This document shows, piece by piece, positions 51,023 through 59,826 of a stretch of DNA of 64,000 nt. Each line of letters opens with the position of its first letter. Position 1 is the stretch's first letter. Below the pieces are notes generated by a model, which saw only the letters and a program-made list of their open reading frames with translations, had not been told where the DNA came from and ran no database searches. Origin of the DNA: Amycolatopsis balhimycina FH 1894 (lineage in GTDB: Bacteria > Actinomycetota > Actinomycetes > Mycobacteriales > Pseudonocardiaceae); the NCBI RefSeq assembly GCF_000384295.1, contig NZ_KB913037.1, positions 9,127,508 through 9,191,507 of the forward strand. The letters run 5' to 3'. Position numbers and translations under genes: made by a program.

Positions 51023-52795
51023 TCAGCGGCCGCGGGGATCGTCGCTTTCGCCCTGCTCGTCGGGCTGGGTGGCGGCGGCCGCCAGCTCGGCCGGGTCCGC
51101 CGCGCCGCGGGGGTGCCCGCGCGTGAGGTGTGCTTCGTCGCGCATCCGGTCCACCATGTCCGGGTAGTGCAGCTCGAACGCGGGACGCTCCGAGCGGATC
51201 CGGGGCAGCTCGAGGAAGTTGTGCCGGGGCGGCGGGCTGGTGGTGGCCCATTCCAGCGAGTTGCCGAAGCCCCACGGGTCGTCGACCTCGACGGGTTCGC
51301 CGTAGCGGTAGCTCTTGAAGACGTTCCAGACGAACGGCAGCACCGACAGCCCCAGCACGAACGCGCCGATCGTGGAAACCGTGTGCATCCAGGTGAAGTT
51401 GTCGCTCGAGAGGTAGTCGGCGTAGCGGCGCGGCATGCCCGCGTCACCGAGCCAGTGCTGGACGAGGAACGTCGTGTGGAAGCCGACGAACGTCGTCCAG
51501 AAGTGCCACTTCGCCAGTCCTTCGTCGAGCATCCGGCCGGTGATCTTGGGGAACCAGAAGTAGATGCCGGCGAAGGTCGCGAAGACGATCGTGCCGAACA
51601 GCACGTAGTGGAAGTGGGCGACGACGAAGTAGCTGTCGTGGACGTGGAAGTCCAGAGGCGGCGACGCGAGGATGATCCCGGTCAGGCCGCCGAGCAGGAA
51701 GGTGACGAGGAACCCGGTCGACCACAGCATCGGCGACTCGAACGTCAGCTGCCCCTTCCACATGGTGCCGATCCAGTTGAAGAACTTGATCCCGGTCGGC
51801 ACCGCGATCAGGAACGTCATGATCGAGAAGAACGGCAGCAGCACGGCGCCGGTGGCGAACATGTGGTGCGCCCACACCACCGCCGACAGCCCGGTGATCC
51901 CGATGGTCGCGAACACCATGAGCTTGTAGCCGAACAGCGGCTTCCGGCTGAACACCGGCACGATCTCGGTGACGATCCCGAAGTACGGCAGCGCGACCAC
52001 GTAGACCTCGGGATGGCCGAAGAACCAGAACAGGTGCTGCCACAGGATCGCGCCGCCGTTCTCGGGGTCGAACACGTGCGCGCCGAGGTGCCGGTCGGCC
52101 AGGAGCGCGAACAGCGCCGCGGTGAGGATCGGGAACGCCAGCAGGATCAGGATCGACGTGAACAGGATGTTCCACGTGAAGATCGGCATGCGCCACATGA
52201 GCATCCCGGGACAGCGCAGGCACACCACGGTCGTGATCATGTTGACCGCGCCGAGGATGGTGCCGAGACCGGTGACGATCAGCCCCGAGATCCACAGGTC
52301 CCCGCCGACCCCGGGACTGTGGATGGCGTTGGACAACGGCGTGTAGGCGGTCCAGCCGAAGTCGGGTGGCCCGCCGGGGGTGGCGTAGGCGGAGAGGACG
52401 ATCGTGCCGCCGAACAGGTATAGCCAGTACGAGAACGCGTTGAGCCGGGGGAACGCCACGTCCGGTGAGCCGATCTGCAGCGGCAGGACGAAGTTGGCGA
52501 ACCCGAACAGGTTCGGGGTGGCGTAGAGCAGCAGCATGATCGTGCCGTGCATGGTGAACAGCTGGTTGTACTGCTCCGGGGAGAGGAACTGCAGGCCCGG
52601 CCGGGCCAGCTCGCCCCGCATCAGCAGCGCGGTGAGGCCGCCGATCAGGAAGAACCCGAACGACGTCGTCAGGTACAGCACGCCGATCGTCTTGTGGTCG
52701 GTGGTGCGGATGGTCTTGAGGATCGTCTCGCCGCGCTTGCCCCGCCACACCGGCCGGTGGGGGATCGGAGCGGGGCGCAAGTGAGTTTCGGTCAT
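51023..52795 (-). CDS. ctaD: Cytochrome c oxidase subunit I (aa3 type)
   Basis: A 590-residue, twelve-helix subunit I. It contains [14 protein letters not shown] (low-spin heme His), [20 protein letters not shown] (CuB His and cross-linked Tyr), [10 protein letters not shown] (CuB His pair) and [11 protein letters not shown] (heme a and a3 ligands). The terminal oxidase reduces O2 and pumps protons; it needs subunits II and III, which are not nearby. ATG 52795 starts [21 protein letters not shown] lone ctaD is common in actinobacteria, so this may be an extra, condition-specific copy placed among stress genes. Confidence 0.95.
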   Translation of the reverse strand: MTETHLRPAPIPHRPVWRGKRGETILKTIRTTDHKTIGVLYLTTSFGFFLIGGLTALLMRGELARPGLQFLSPEQYNQLFTMHGTIMLLLYATPNLFGFANFVLPLQIGSPDVAFPRLNAFSYWLYLFGGTIVLSAYATPGGPPDFGWTAYTPLSNAIHSPGVGGDLWISGLIVTGLGTILGAVNMITTVVCLRCPGMLMWRMPIFTWNILFTSILILLAFPILTAALFALLADRHLGAHVFDPENGGAILWQHLFWFFGHPEVYVVALPYFGIVTEIVPVFSRKPLFGYKLMVFATIGITGLSAVVWAHHMFATGAVLLPFFSIMTFLIAVPTGIKFFNWIGTMWKGQLTFESPMLWSTGFLVTFLLGGLTGIILASPPLDFHVHDSYFVVAHFHYVLFGTIVFATFAGIYFWFPKITGRMLDEGLAKWHFWTTFVGFHTTFLVQHWLGDAGMPRRYADYLSSDNFTWMHTVSTIGAFVLGLSVLPFVWNVFKSYRYGEPVEVDDPWGFGNSLEWATTSPPPRHNFLELPRIRSERPAFELHYPDMVDRMRDEAHLTRGHPRGAADPAELAAAATQPDEQGESDDPRGR

Positions 52796-52919
52796 CGGGC
52801 TCCCACCTGGTGCCGCCGGGCTGGTCGCGCCGCGCGTACCCGGGCCCGGTCGCTGATACACGCGGCCATCGCGTGTTTCCGGACGGTCGTAGGCGTTGGT
52901 GCCTTGCTCCTCGGGGAAC

Positions 52920-52959
52920 ATCGGTGCGGGGCCGCCGCGCACGGCGGCCCCGCACCGAT
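52920..52959 (-). terminator. Hairpin terminator of the Mn catalase gene
   Basis: An 18-bp perfect stem (ATCGGTGCGGGGCCGCCG, loop CGCA) lies nine bases past the catalase stop on the minus strand and upstream of ctaD. It is the strongest simple hairpin in the window. Confidence 0.8.
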
Positions 52960-52967
52960 CCCGTCGG

Positions 52968-53834
52968 TCAGGTCAGCTTGTTCTTGACTTCCTTGGCTTT
53001 GCCCTTCGCCGTGCCTTTGGCGTCCTGCAGCGGCGCGTAGGTGCCGTACAGGGCCGGGTCGGGCTTCGGGGCGGTGCCGGGACCGCCGAGGGGTTCGGGG
53101 TCCATCAGGTACTCGAGGCCGGCGTCGGTGGTCCAGCTGGTGCCCTTGGCGCCGTCGGGGCCGTCGGAGAGGTGCCAGATGGTCTTGTTGTGGGTCTGGT
53201 CTTCTTCGTCGAACAGCGCGCTGGGCGCGATGTCGCCTTCGAGGCCGTCGGCCTTGAGCTCTTCGATGGCGGCGAGCCACTGTTTCTGGTGGACGGTGTC
53301 GCGGGCGAGGTTGAACCTGAGCATGGCCTTGACGCCGGGGTCGTCGGTCATGTTGTAGAGGCGGGCGGTCTGCAGGCGGCCCTGGGCTTCGGCGGCCGCG
53401 TTGGCCTGGAAGTCGGCCAGCAGGTTGCCGGAGGCGACGATGTACCTGCCGTTCCAGGGGTAGCCGTTGCTGTCGGCGGGCAGGGCGCCGCCGCCGGCGA
53501 CGATCGCCTGCTGGACGTCCATCCCGCCGATCATGGCCGCCATCACCGGGTCCTTGACGGCTTCGGCCGTGACGGTCGAGGGTGCGCCCTCGAGGAGCCG
53601 GGCGACCATGGTGGCGAGCATTTCGACGTGGCCGATTTCCTCGGTCGCGGTGTCCATGATCAGGTCTTTGTACTTGCCTTCGATGCGGCAGTTCCAGCCT
53701 TGGAAGAGGTACTGCATCGTCACGGTCATTTCGCCGTAGGCGCCGCCGATCAGCTCTTGGAGCTTGTGCGCGTAGACGGGGTCCGGCTTTTCGGGTTTGG
53801 CTTCGAACTGCAGCAGCTTCGTGTGACGGAACAC
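52968..53834 (-). CDS. Manganese (non-haem) catalase
   Basis: A 288-residue dimanganese catalase. Metal-ligand regions are [20 protein letters not shown] (Glu), [20 protein letters not shown] (ExxH) and [20 protein letters not shown] (ExxH-type second pair in NLARDTVHQ). It ends with a low-complexity Lys/Ala tail ([16 protein letters not shown]). It disproportionates H2O2. GTG 53834 has GGAGG upstream. As a single-gene unit between ctaD and the van genes it fits the oxidative-stress theme of 47.5-54 kb. Confidence 0.93.
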   Translation of the reverse strand: MFRHTKLLQFEAKPEKPDPVYAHKLQELIGGAYGEMTVTMQYLFQGWNCRIEGKYKDLIMDTATEEIGHVEMLATMVARLLEGAPSTVTAEAVKDPVMAAMIGGMDVQQAIVAGGGALPADSNGYPWNGRYIVASGNLLADFQANAAAEAQGRLQTARLYNMTDDPGVKAMLRFNLARDTVHQKQWLAAIEELKADGLEGDIAPSALFDEEDQTHNKTIWHLSDGPDGAKGTSWTTDAGLEYLMDPEPLGGPGTAPKPDPALYGTYAPLQDAKGTAKGKAKEVKNKLT

Positions 53835-53990
53835 GTCTTTTCCTCCGTCGTCCGGGGTGGCACCCGCCGGGGACCGGCGGGTCCAGGGTGCTTTCCCGGT
53901 TAGCGGAGGGTTAACCGTGCGAGACGGACGAGCCGTCCCCGGTGGTACTCCGGGTATCGACACGGCCGTGACCGCTATGGTAGTTGAACG

Positions 53991-54002
53991 CGAAACGTTT
54001 CG
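53991..54002. promoter_or_regulatory. Palindrome CGAAACGTTTCG
   Basis: A perfect 12-bp palindrome with the CG-centred RAAACGTTTY shape typical of LacI-family operators, 26 bp upstream of the small Cys-rich gene's GTG. No LacI-type gene adjoins it. Confidence 0.4.
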
Positions 54003-54027
54003 AAGCCGTGGCGAGTGGAGCAAGTAC

Positions 54028-54249
54028 GTGAGCGATCAGCGGGAACGGGTGCGGGTCTGCCGCCGGTACCAGTGCGACGAGCCGGCCCTCTGGCGGAGGA
54101 TGTGCGCGGCGCACTGGGCCCGGTGGCAGAACGGCGTCGACCCGCTCGACCAGCCGGGCGACGAGGGTGAAGTCCCGGAACGCCGGGTCTGGCAGCCACC
54201 GCTGCGCGACTCCAGCGTTTCTCAGCGGAAGCCCTCCGGCCGCTGGTGA
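54028..54249 (+). CDS. Small Cys/His protein, putative zinc knuckle
   Basis: A 73-residue basic protein: VSDQRERVRVCRRYQCDEPA, then LWRRMCAAHWARWQNGVDPL and a Pro/Arg-rich end. C-x4-C...C-x2-H (CRRYQC and MCAAH) followed by RW resembles short zinc-finger proteins that sit on phage and actinobacterial DNA (C-x-x-x-x-C...GLCxxHxxRW). GTG 54028 has GGAG at good spacing; an upstream ATG at 53977 would run through the palindrome. It is convergent with vanS. Confidence 0.5.
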   Translation: MSDQRERVRVCRRYQCDEPALWRRMCAAHWARWQNGVDPLDQPGDEGEVPERRVWQPPLRDSSVSQRKPSGRW

Positions 54250-54263
54250 GGTGACCCGGCCGG

Positions 54264-55406
54264 TCACCGCGGGCGGGGGCCCAGCGGTGACACCCCTCGG
54301 CGCTGGTCCGGGGCGAGGATCGCGGGGTCCGGCGGCGTGGGCAGTGCGACGGTGACGCGGAGACCGCCCGCCGGGCGCGGGGTGATCGTGAGGGATCCGT
54401 CGTGGGCCTGGGCGATGCTCTTGACGATGGCCAGGCCGAGACCGACGCCCGCGTGGTCGTTGCGCAGGCGCTGGGTGCCCCGCTGAAACGGTTCGGCGAG
54501 GGTCGAGACCAGGTGCGGGGACAGCTTCTCCCCGTGGTTTTCGACCGTGAGCACCACGGTTTCGGCGTGGATGCCGGTGTTGACCCACACCGGGCCACGC
54601 TCCGGCAGGCTGTGCACGATGGCGTTGTGCACGAGGTTCGTCGTCATCTGCAGCAGCAGCGTCGCCGACCCCACCACCCGGCTGATGTGACCGGAGGCGA
54701 TGATGACGACACGGCGTTTCTCGGCGATCGGGAGCAGCGTTTCGATGGCCTCTTCCACAAGCAGGGACAGGTCGACCGGTTCCCGGGTGAACGCGCGCTG
54801 ATCGGCGCGGCTGAGCACCAGCAGCGCCTCGGTGAGGTCGATCGCCCGGGCGTTCACCGCGTGGAGGCGGTCGAAGACCAGCAGCGGGTCTTTCGCCGGA
54901 TCGTTGCGGGCCACTTCGAGAAGCGCCTGCGTGATCGCCAGCGGGGTGCGCAGCTCGTGCGAGGCGTTCGCGGCGAACCTCCGCTGCGCGGCGACGTGGG
55001 CTTCGAGCCGGGCGAGCATGGCGTCGAAGGCATCGGCGAGTTCGCGGAACTCGTCTTCGGTGCCTTCCAGCCGGATCCGGTGGGAGAGCGACCCGTTCGC
55101 GGCCATGCGCGCGGCGTCGGTGATCCGGGTCAGCGGGGCGAGCATGCGGCCGGCGAGGATCCAGCCGCCCAGCAGGCCGAACAGCAGCAGGAAGAACAGC
55201 ACTGAGCCCGCGGCCGGCAGGAAGTTGCGCACCAGGACGGACCGCTCCAGCACCCCGCCGGGGGGCGGTTTGGCCAGCACGTCGGGGACATCACGCAGCA
55301 GGAACAGCCACACGGAAGCGAGCAGCAGTACACCGGCGAGCACGAGGAAGCAGGCGTAGCTGAGGGTGAGTTTGAGGCGGACGCTCATCCCGGCCGCTCT
55401 GTCCAC
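54264..55406 (-). CDS. vanS: VanS-like sensor histidine kinase
   Basis: A 380-residue kinase with TM1 (about 17-37) and TM2 (about 65-90) flanking a very short extracytoplasmic loop of about 30 residues. HAMP follows, then the H-box ANASHELRTPLAITQALLEV, N-box LLQMTTNLVHNAIVHS and G-boxes VENHGEKLSP and GVGLGLAIVKSI. The short sensor loop and the position beside a VanR-like regulator and VanY in front of a glycopeptide cluster support a VanS (VlnS-like) role in sensing glycopeptide or cell-wall damage. GTG 55406 has GGGAG six bases upstream, ten bases after the vanR stop. Confidence 0.85.
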   Translation of the reverse strand: MDRAAGMSVRLKLTLSYACFLVLAGVLLLASVWLFLLRDVPDVLAKPPPGGVLERSVLVRNFLPAAGSVLFFLLLFGLLGGWILAGRMLAPLTRITDAARMAANGSLSHRIRLEGTEDEFRELADAFDAMLARLEAHVAAQRRFAANASHELRTPLAITQALLEVARNDPAKDPLLVFDRLHAVNARAIDLTEALLVLSRADQRAFTREPVDLSLLVEEAIETLLPIAEKRRVVIIASGHISRVVGSATLLLQMTTNLVHNAIVHSLPERGPVWVNTGIHAETVVLTVENHGEKLSPHLVSTLAEPFQRGTQRLRNDHAGVGLGLAIVKSIAQAHDGSLTITPRPAGGLRVTVALPTPPDPAILAPDQRRGVSPLGPRPR

Positions 55407-55416
55407 CGCCTGCTCC

Positions 55417-56094
55417 CTAGCGCCCGGCGCCGGGCGCCGCGCCGATGCGGTACCCGACGCCGGCCACCGTGGTGATGATCCAGGGCTCGCCGAGCCGCTT
55501 GCGCAGAGCCGAAACCGTGATGCGCACAGCGTTGGTGAACGGGTCGGCGTTCTTGTCCCAGGCCCGTTCCAGCAGCTCTTCGGCGCTGACGACACCGCCG
55601 TCGGCGGAAACGAGGACTTCGAGCACGGCGAACTGCTTCCTGGTCAGCGCGATGTAGCGGTCGTCGCGGTAGACCTCGCGGCGGAACGGGTTCAGCCGCA
55701 GGCCGGCGATTTCCAGTACCGGCGGCCGGTTGTGGGCACGCCGGCGATCGAGCGCCCGCAGCCTGAGCACGAGCTCCCGCAGTTCGAACGGCTTCGTGAG
55801 GTAGTCGTCGGCACCGAGCTCGAACCCGGTGATCTTGTCGTCGAGCCGGTCGGCGGCGGTGAGCATGAGGATCGGCAGGCCGCTGCCGGAAGCGACGATC
55901 CGTTTGGCGATCTCGTCCCCGCTGGGTCCGGGAATATCCCGGTCGAGGACGGCGATGTCGTAGGTGTTGAGGCTCAGCAGTTCGAGAGCGGTGTCGCCGT
56001 TGCCCGCGGTGTCCGCCGCGATCGCTTCCAAACGCAGGCCGTCGCGGATGGCTTCGGCCAGATAGGGCTCGTCCTCGACGATCAGCACGCGCAT
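55417..56094 (-). CDS. vanR: VanR-like response regulator
   Basis: A 225-residue OmpR-type regulator: MRVLIVEDEPYLAEAIRDGL, phospho-acceptor D51 (IAVLDRDIPGPSGDEIAKRI), DDYLTKPFELRELVLRLRAL, and effector EIAGLRLNPFRREVYRDDRY to VRITVSALRKRLGEPWIITT. LDRDIPGPSGDE is a familiar signature of the VanR/VlnR group in actinomycetes. It is the first gene of the vanR-vanS operon, divergent from vanY, so it probably activates both through the 90-bp shared region. Confidence 0.85.
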   Translation of the reverse strand: MRVLIVEDEPYLAEAIRDGLRLEAIAADTAGNGDTALELLSLNTYDIAVLDRDIPGPSGDEIAKRIVASGSGLPILMLTAADRLDDKITGFELGADDYLTKPFELRELVLRLRALDRRRAHNRPPVLEIAGLRLNPFRREVYRDDRYIALTRKQFAVLEVLVSADGGVVSAEELLERAWDKNADPFTNAVRITVSALRKRLGEPWIITTVAGVGYRIGAAPGAGR

Positions 56095-56119
56095 GCCCCG
56101 ATGGTACGAGAGGCCACTA

Positions 56120-56136
56120 CATATCGTCGGCATATG
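56120..56136. promoter_or_regulatory. Inverted repeat CATAT-N7-ATATG between vanR and vanY
   Basis: A perfect 5-7-5 repeat in an AT-rich stretch midway between the divergent vanR (56094) and vanY (56184) starts. It is a plausible VanR site or promoter element controlling both. Confidence 0.45.
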
Positions 56137-56183
56137 GAAAATCGCATACGTGCCGGCAACACATCGCCGACTTGAATGGACAC

Positions 56184-56804
56184 ATGACCTACCGCGAGTC
56201 GGCCCGGACGACGACCCGCCGGATTCCCGGCGCCGTCGTGCCGGTGGCCCGCCGGATTCGCGGGGTCCTTCTCGCCGGCCTGCGCGCCGTCGGCACGAGG
56301 ATTGCCCGGTCGCCCGGTCGCCCGGTCCGCCCCCAGGACCGTGCCGGCCTCGGCAAGACCCACGGTGCCGTCCCCGCCGGGGTGACGGTCTTCGACGACG
56401 ACGTCCCGGCTGTGACTCGCCTCGACCCGGCGCTTCTGAGTGCACTGCGCCGGGCCGCGACCGCGGCCGCCGACGGCGGGGTCGAACTGTGCGTGAACAG
56501 CGGCTGGCGGTCTCCGGAATACCAGAGCCGGCTTCTTCGCGAGGCGGTGGCGAAATACGGGTCGGCGGCGGCGGCCGCCCGGTGGGTGGCCACCCCGGAG
56601 ACGTCGATCCACGTGGCGGGGAAGGCGGTCGACATCGGGCCACCCGCGTCCGCGTCGTGGTTGTCCGAGCACGGCGCCGATTACGGGTTGTGCCGCGTCT
56701 ACCGCAACGAACCCTGGCACTTCGAATTGCGTCCCGAAGCGATCGAGCACGGCTGCCCGCCCCTGTATGCCGACCCGAGTCACGACCCGCGGCTGCGCCG
56801 GTGA
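56184..56804 (+). CDS. vanY: D,D-carboxypeptidase VanY
   Basis: A 206-residue zinc peptidase of the VanY/LAS family. Metal and active-site motifs are SIHVAGKAVDIGPP (SxHxxGxAxD, His and Asp ligands) and EPWHFELRPE (catalytic Glu, His ligand); the SGWRSPEYQSRLL helix precedes them. It removes terminal D-Ala from peptidoglycan pentapeptide and so lowers glycopeptide binding. The N-terminus is Arg-rich with only a weak hydrophobic stretch (VLLAGLRAVG), so membrane anchoring is uncertain. ATG 56184 was chosen; ATG 56172 is in frame. No vanHAX genes lie in the window. Confidence 0.9.
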   Translation: MTYRESARTTTRRIPGAVVPVARRIRGVLLAGLRAVGTRIARSPGRPVRPQDRAGLGKTHGAVPAGVTVFDDDVPAVTRLDPALLSALRRAATAAADGGVELCVNSGWRSPEYQSRLLREAVAKYGSAAAAARWVATPETSIHVAGKAVDIGPPASASWLSEHGADYGLCRVYRNEPWHFELRPEAIEHGCPPLYADPSHDPRLRR

Positions 56805-57657
56805 CCAGGGTCGCCCGGCGTGCTCCGCAGACGGCCCGGAAATTTGCCCCTACCATCCATGGATATGGCGGTCAAGGGGCAGTCGGGTGAGCCCGGCTCG
56901 CGGACGGAATGCGAGCGGTGGACACTATAATCATTTCTCGCGGACAATCAAGGCTCGCAATCGGCCCAATGTGATCCACTGAGGAGTCCAGCCGGTGACA
57001 TTCCGGCTCAATGTGTCCGGCGCGGCGCATCATACTAATGGTTGACGATCGCGTCAATACAACATTAGTGAAAGAGTCGCTCCTCGATCCCGGCCGATGG
57101 CCTGCGCCTTGGACATCACGATTGTTCGTCAATTGCCGACAACGATCGGTCATGCCATGCTGACGTCGTGTGCACTCACTGGGGATCAAGGGAGGGCGCG
57201 GCGGTGACCGGGGACCACGAGGCAATCGGGGTTCCATCGGGTCGAACCGCTGAGCCGCGCCCGGCATGTACTGGGAATTCGTTGTCGAACATGCCCTGTG
57301 GCCTCGCGTTACCCGACCGCCGGCCTTGGTCGGGCTGACGGTCGTCGGTCTCGGCCGGGTACAAGCCACCGACCGGTAGTTCCGCGGCGATCATCGCCCG
57401 GGGGGATTGCAAGCTGCATCGAGTTCCGGCCGATGGCCGGAACGCGGGCTGCTGCCTGCCGTCCGGGGAATCGCGGATCGTTCGCGCACAGGCCTGTCCG
57501 CGGCGTTCATGGGGATCCATCAGCGTCGAGGACATCCGCCGCGGCCGAGGCCGGCCCGGACACCGGTCGTGTGTCCAACCACCGAGGCTGAGCAGTTGGA
57601 CGGTGCGGTTCTCTGCCGTGCCGCAAAGTTGACGAAGTAGATCCAAATGGGGGCTAG
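56805..57657. other. 853-bp non-coding gap before the StrR-type activator, partly AT-rich
   Basis: No conserved gene was found on either strand. Roughly 56.85-57.15 kb is clearly more AT-rich than the rest of the window (stretches such as TATAATCATTTC near 56930, CATACTAATGGTTGAC near 57030 and CAATACAACATTAG near 57055) and reads like promoter DNA. The second half returns to high GC with isolated GTCGAAC words at 57241 and 57284 that could be StrR-type half-sites. It is probably the control region of the antibiotic cluster, and possibly the scar of its junction with the chromosome. Confidence 0.5.
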
Positions 57658-58623
57658 GTGGATCCGACGAGAGTTGACATATTCGCTCTCCCTGCCGTCG
57701 AAATCGAGCTGTCCCGGCTGTCTTCCGCGAGCTCACCGCGAACATCGGGTGAGGATCCGGAGCACGTCGAGACGCTGTTGTCGGCAGAGGGAGAACTTCC
57801 GCCCATTCTCGTTCACCGTCCGACGATGCAGGTGCTCGACGGCCTGCACCGGTTGAAGGTGGCGCGAGTCCGGGGTGACACGAAAATCCTGGCCAGACTG
57901 GTCGACGCCACCGAATCGGATGCGTTCGTCCTGGCGGTCGAGGCGAACATCCGGCACGGTCTGCCGCTGTCCCTCGCCGATCGCAAGCGTGCGGCCGTCC
58001 AGATCATCGGGACGCATCCGCAGTGGTCCGATCGGCGGGTGGCCTCGGCGACCGGGATCTCCGCGGGCACGGTGGCCGACCTGCGCAGGCGCGCGGGAGA
58101 GGACGGGACCGAGGCCCGGATCGGGCGGGACGGGCGTGTCCGCCCGTCCGACGGTTCGGAGCGGAGAAGACTCGCCGCCGAGCTCATCCGCAGCGATCCG
58201 GGTCTGTCTCTGCGGCAGGTCGCCAAGCAGGTCGGCATCTCCCCGGAGACGGTGCGTGACGTGCGGGGCCGGCTGGAGCGCGGGGAGAGCCCGACTCCGG
58301 ACGGGACAAGGAGATTGCCGGCCAAGCCGCACCCGCTGCGGTTGTCGGAGCCCGACTTCGGCCGTGCCGTGGACCAGGATCGGCTCGCGCTGCTGGAAAG
58401 GCTCAAGAGCGACCCGGCACTGCGGCTGAACGAGGTCGGCCGGATCCTGCTGCGCATGCTCACCATGCACTCCATGGACGGGCAGGAGTGGGAACGGATC
58501 CTGCAGGGTGTTCCACCACACCTGCACGGCGTGATCGCCGGGTTCGCCCGGGACCACGCCCGGGTCTGGGCGGAGTTCGCCGACCACCTGGAGAGCCGGG
58601 CGACCGAGCTGGCCGCGGGATGA
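57658..58623 (+). CDS. StrR/ParB-like pathway-specific activator of glycopeptide biosynthesis (Bbr-like)
   Basis: A 321-residue DNA-binding activator with a ParB-like N-terminal domain (DPEHVETLLSAEGELPPILV, HRPTMQVLDGLHRLKVARVR, VEANIRHGLPLSLADRKRAA). Two helix-turn-helix segments follow (WSDRRVASATGISAGTVADL about 122-141, LSLRQVAKQVGISPETVRDV about 184-203), then a C-terminal helical region. This is the StrR family, which in vancomycin-type clusters (Bbr, Tei15*) activates biosynthetic operons. GTG 57658 gives the normal length of about 320 residues. It is followed by a 16-bp hairpin, so read-through into pdh is probably limited. Confidence 0.9.
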   Translation: MDPTRVDIFALPAVEIELSRLSSASSPRTSGEDPEHVETLLSAEGELPPILVHRPTMQVLDGLHRLKVARVRGDTKILARLVDATESDAFVLAVEANIRHGLPLSLADRKRAAVQIIGTHPQWSDRRVASATGISAGTVADLRRRAGEDGTEARIGRDGRVRPSDGSERRRLAAELIRSDPGLSLRQVAKQVGISPETVRDVRGRLERGESPTPDGTRRLPAKPHPLRLSEPDFGRAVDQDRLALLERLKSDPALRLNEVGRILLRMLTMHSMDGQEWERILQGVPPHLHGVIAGFARDHARVWAEFADHLESRATELAAG

Positions 58624-58654
58624 TCGCGTGACCACGGCGGAGCCCAGTGGCGTC

Positions 58655-58690
58655 GCCGGTTCCGGTGCGGGCCGCCGCACCGGAACCGGC
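58655..58690 (+). terminator. 16-bp hairpin between activator and pdh
   Basis: GCCGGTTCCGGTGCGG, loop GCCG, then the perfect complement, 32 bp after the activator stop. It is flanked on both sides by GGCGTCGCC. A second inverted repeat, AAGTCC-N7-GGACTT (58705-58723), lies 30 bp before pdh and could be regulatory. Confidence 0.65.
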
Positions 58691-58752
58691 GTCGCCGTCC
58701 GCCCAAGTCCCGCGGCTGGACTTCGTCCGGTGAGCCGTTTTAAGAAGGAACG

Positions 58753-59628
58753 GTGACCATCGAGAAAGCGCTTGTCGTCGGTACCGGGCTGATCGGCACC
58801 TCGGTGGCGCTGGCCCTCCGGGAGAAGGGCGTCGCGGTCTTCCTCTCCGACGTCGACACCGAGGCCGCCCGGCTGGCGCAGGTACTCGGCGCCGGGCGGG
58901 AGTGGGCGGGAGAAGGTGTGGATCTGGCGGTGATCGCCGTGCCGCCGCACCTGGTGGGGGACCGGCTGGCCGACCTGCAGAAGCAAGGTGCGGCCCGGGT
59001 GTACACCGACGTGGCCAGTGTGAAGGCCGATCCGATCGCCGACGCGGAGCGGCTCGGGTGTGACCTGGCCTCCTATGTGCCGGGCCACCCGCTTGCCGGC
59101 CGGGAACGCTCGGGCCCGGCCGCCGCCCGCGCCGAGCTGTTCTCGGGCCGGCCGTGGGCACTGTGCCCCGGCCCCGAGACGGACGCGGAAGCCCTGCGAC
59201 GGGTGCGGGAGCTGGTGTCCCTGTGCGGGGCGACGGCCGTCGTCGTGGGTGCGGGCGAGCACGACTCGGCCGTGGCGCTGGTGTCGCACGCCCCGCACGT
59301 GGTGGCGTCGGCGGTGGCGGCCAGCCTGGCGAGCGGCGACGACGTCGCGCTGGGCCTGGCGGGGCAGGGACTCCGTGATGTGACGCGCATCGCAGCCGGG
59401 GATCCCTTGCTGTGGCGGAGGATTCTCTCCGGGAACACCCGGCCGGTGGCCGGGGTGCTCGAACGGATCGCGGCCGACCTCGCCGCGGCGGCCTCGGCGT
59501 TGCGGTCCGGCGACCTGGACGAGGTGACGGATCTGCTGCGGCGCGGCGTGGACGGTCACGGCCGGATCCCTGGTCAGCGCGGCGGATCCCTTCCCGGCCG
59601 CAACCCGGCGGGTTCCCCGGGGCGTTAG
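58753..59628 (+). CDS. pdh: Prephenate dehydrogenase of the antibiotic cluster
   Basis: A 291-residue NAD-dependent dehydrogenase. The Rossmann motif GTGLIG is near residue 10, with LSDVDTEAARLAQVLGAG after it, VIAVPPHLVGDRLADL, YTDVASVKADPIADAE and the substrate region PGHPLAGRERSGPAAARAEL, then VALVSHAPHVVASAVAA. It turns prephenate into 4-hydroxyphenylpyruvate, the precursor of tyrosine and of the 4-hydroxyphenylglycine and beta-hydroxytyrosine units in glycopeptides. Vancomycin-type clusters carry this gene directly after the StrR-type activator, as here. GTG 58753 has AAGGAA upstream. Confidence 0.9.
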   Translation: MTIEKALVVGTGLIGTSVALALREKGVAVFLSDVDTEAARLAQVLGAGREWAGEGVDLAVIAVPPHLVGDRLADLQKQGAARVYTDVASVKADPIADAERLGCDLASYVPGHPLAGRERSGPAAARAELFSGRPWALCPGPETDAEALRRVRELVSLCGATAVVVGAGEHDSAVALVSHAPHVVASAVAASLASGDDVALGLAGQGLRDVTRIAAGDPLLWRRILSGNTRPVAGVLERIAADLAAAASALRSGDLDEVTDLLRRGVDGHGRIPGQRGGSLPGRNPAGSPGR

Positions 59629-59726
59629 GCCGGCCGCAAAAACGATTGCCGAAGGTGGCCGGAACGTCCGTCGTGATTGTACGGTTATCCGTGCGGCGCG
59701 GCACGGGGGCGTCGGCAAAAAAATGC

Positions 59727-59755
59727 GTCCAAGTGCCGAAAGCGCTTGCTTGGAC
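59727..59755. promoter_or_regulatory. Candidate StrR-type operator GTCCAAGTG-N11-TGCTTGGAC
   Basis: Arms GTCCAAG and CTTGGAC are perfect complements; as 9-mers they flank an 11-bp spacer, the geometry of the StrR/Bbr site GTTCGActG-N11-CagTcGAAC. It matches only part of that consensus. It sits 72 bp upstream of the ABC transporter start, in the 198-bp gap that should hold the promoter of the transporter-NRPS unit. Confidence 0.5.
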
Positions 59756-59826
59756 CCACTCGTGGACATCGACTCGATTCAGCACGATTGAGATCGCCGA
59801 CTTTGGCGTGTGAGAGAGGTGACCGG

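Noticed and set aside
56172..56804. vanHAX-type D-Lac operon next to vanRS
   Set aside because: No ligase, dehydrogenase or VanX-type gene is readable between vanR and the activator; only vanY is present.
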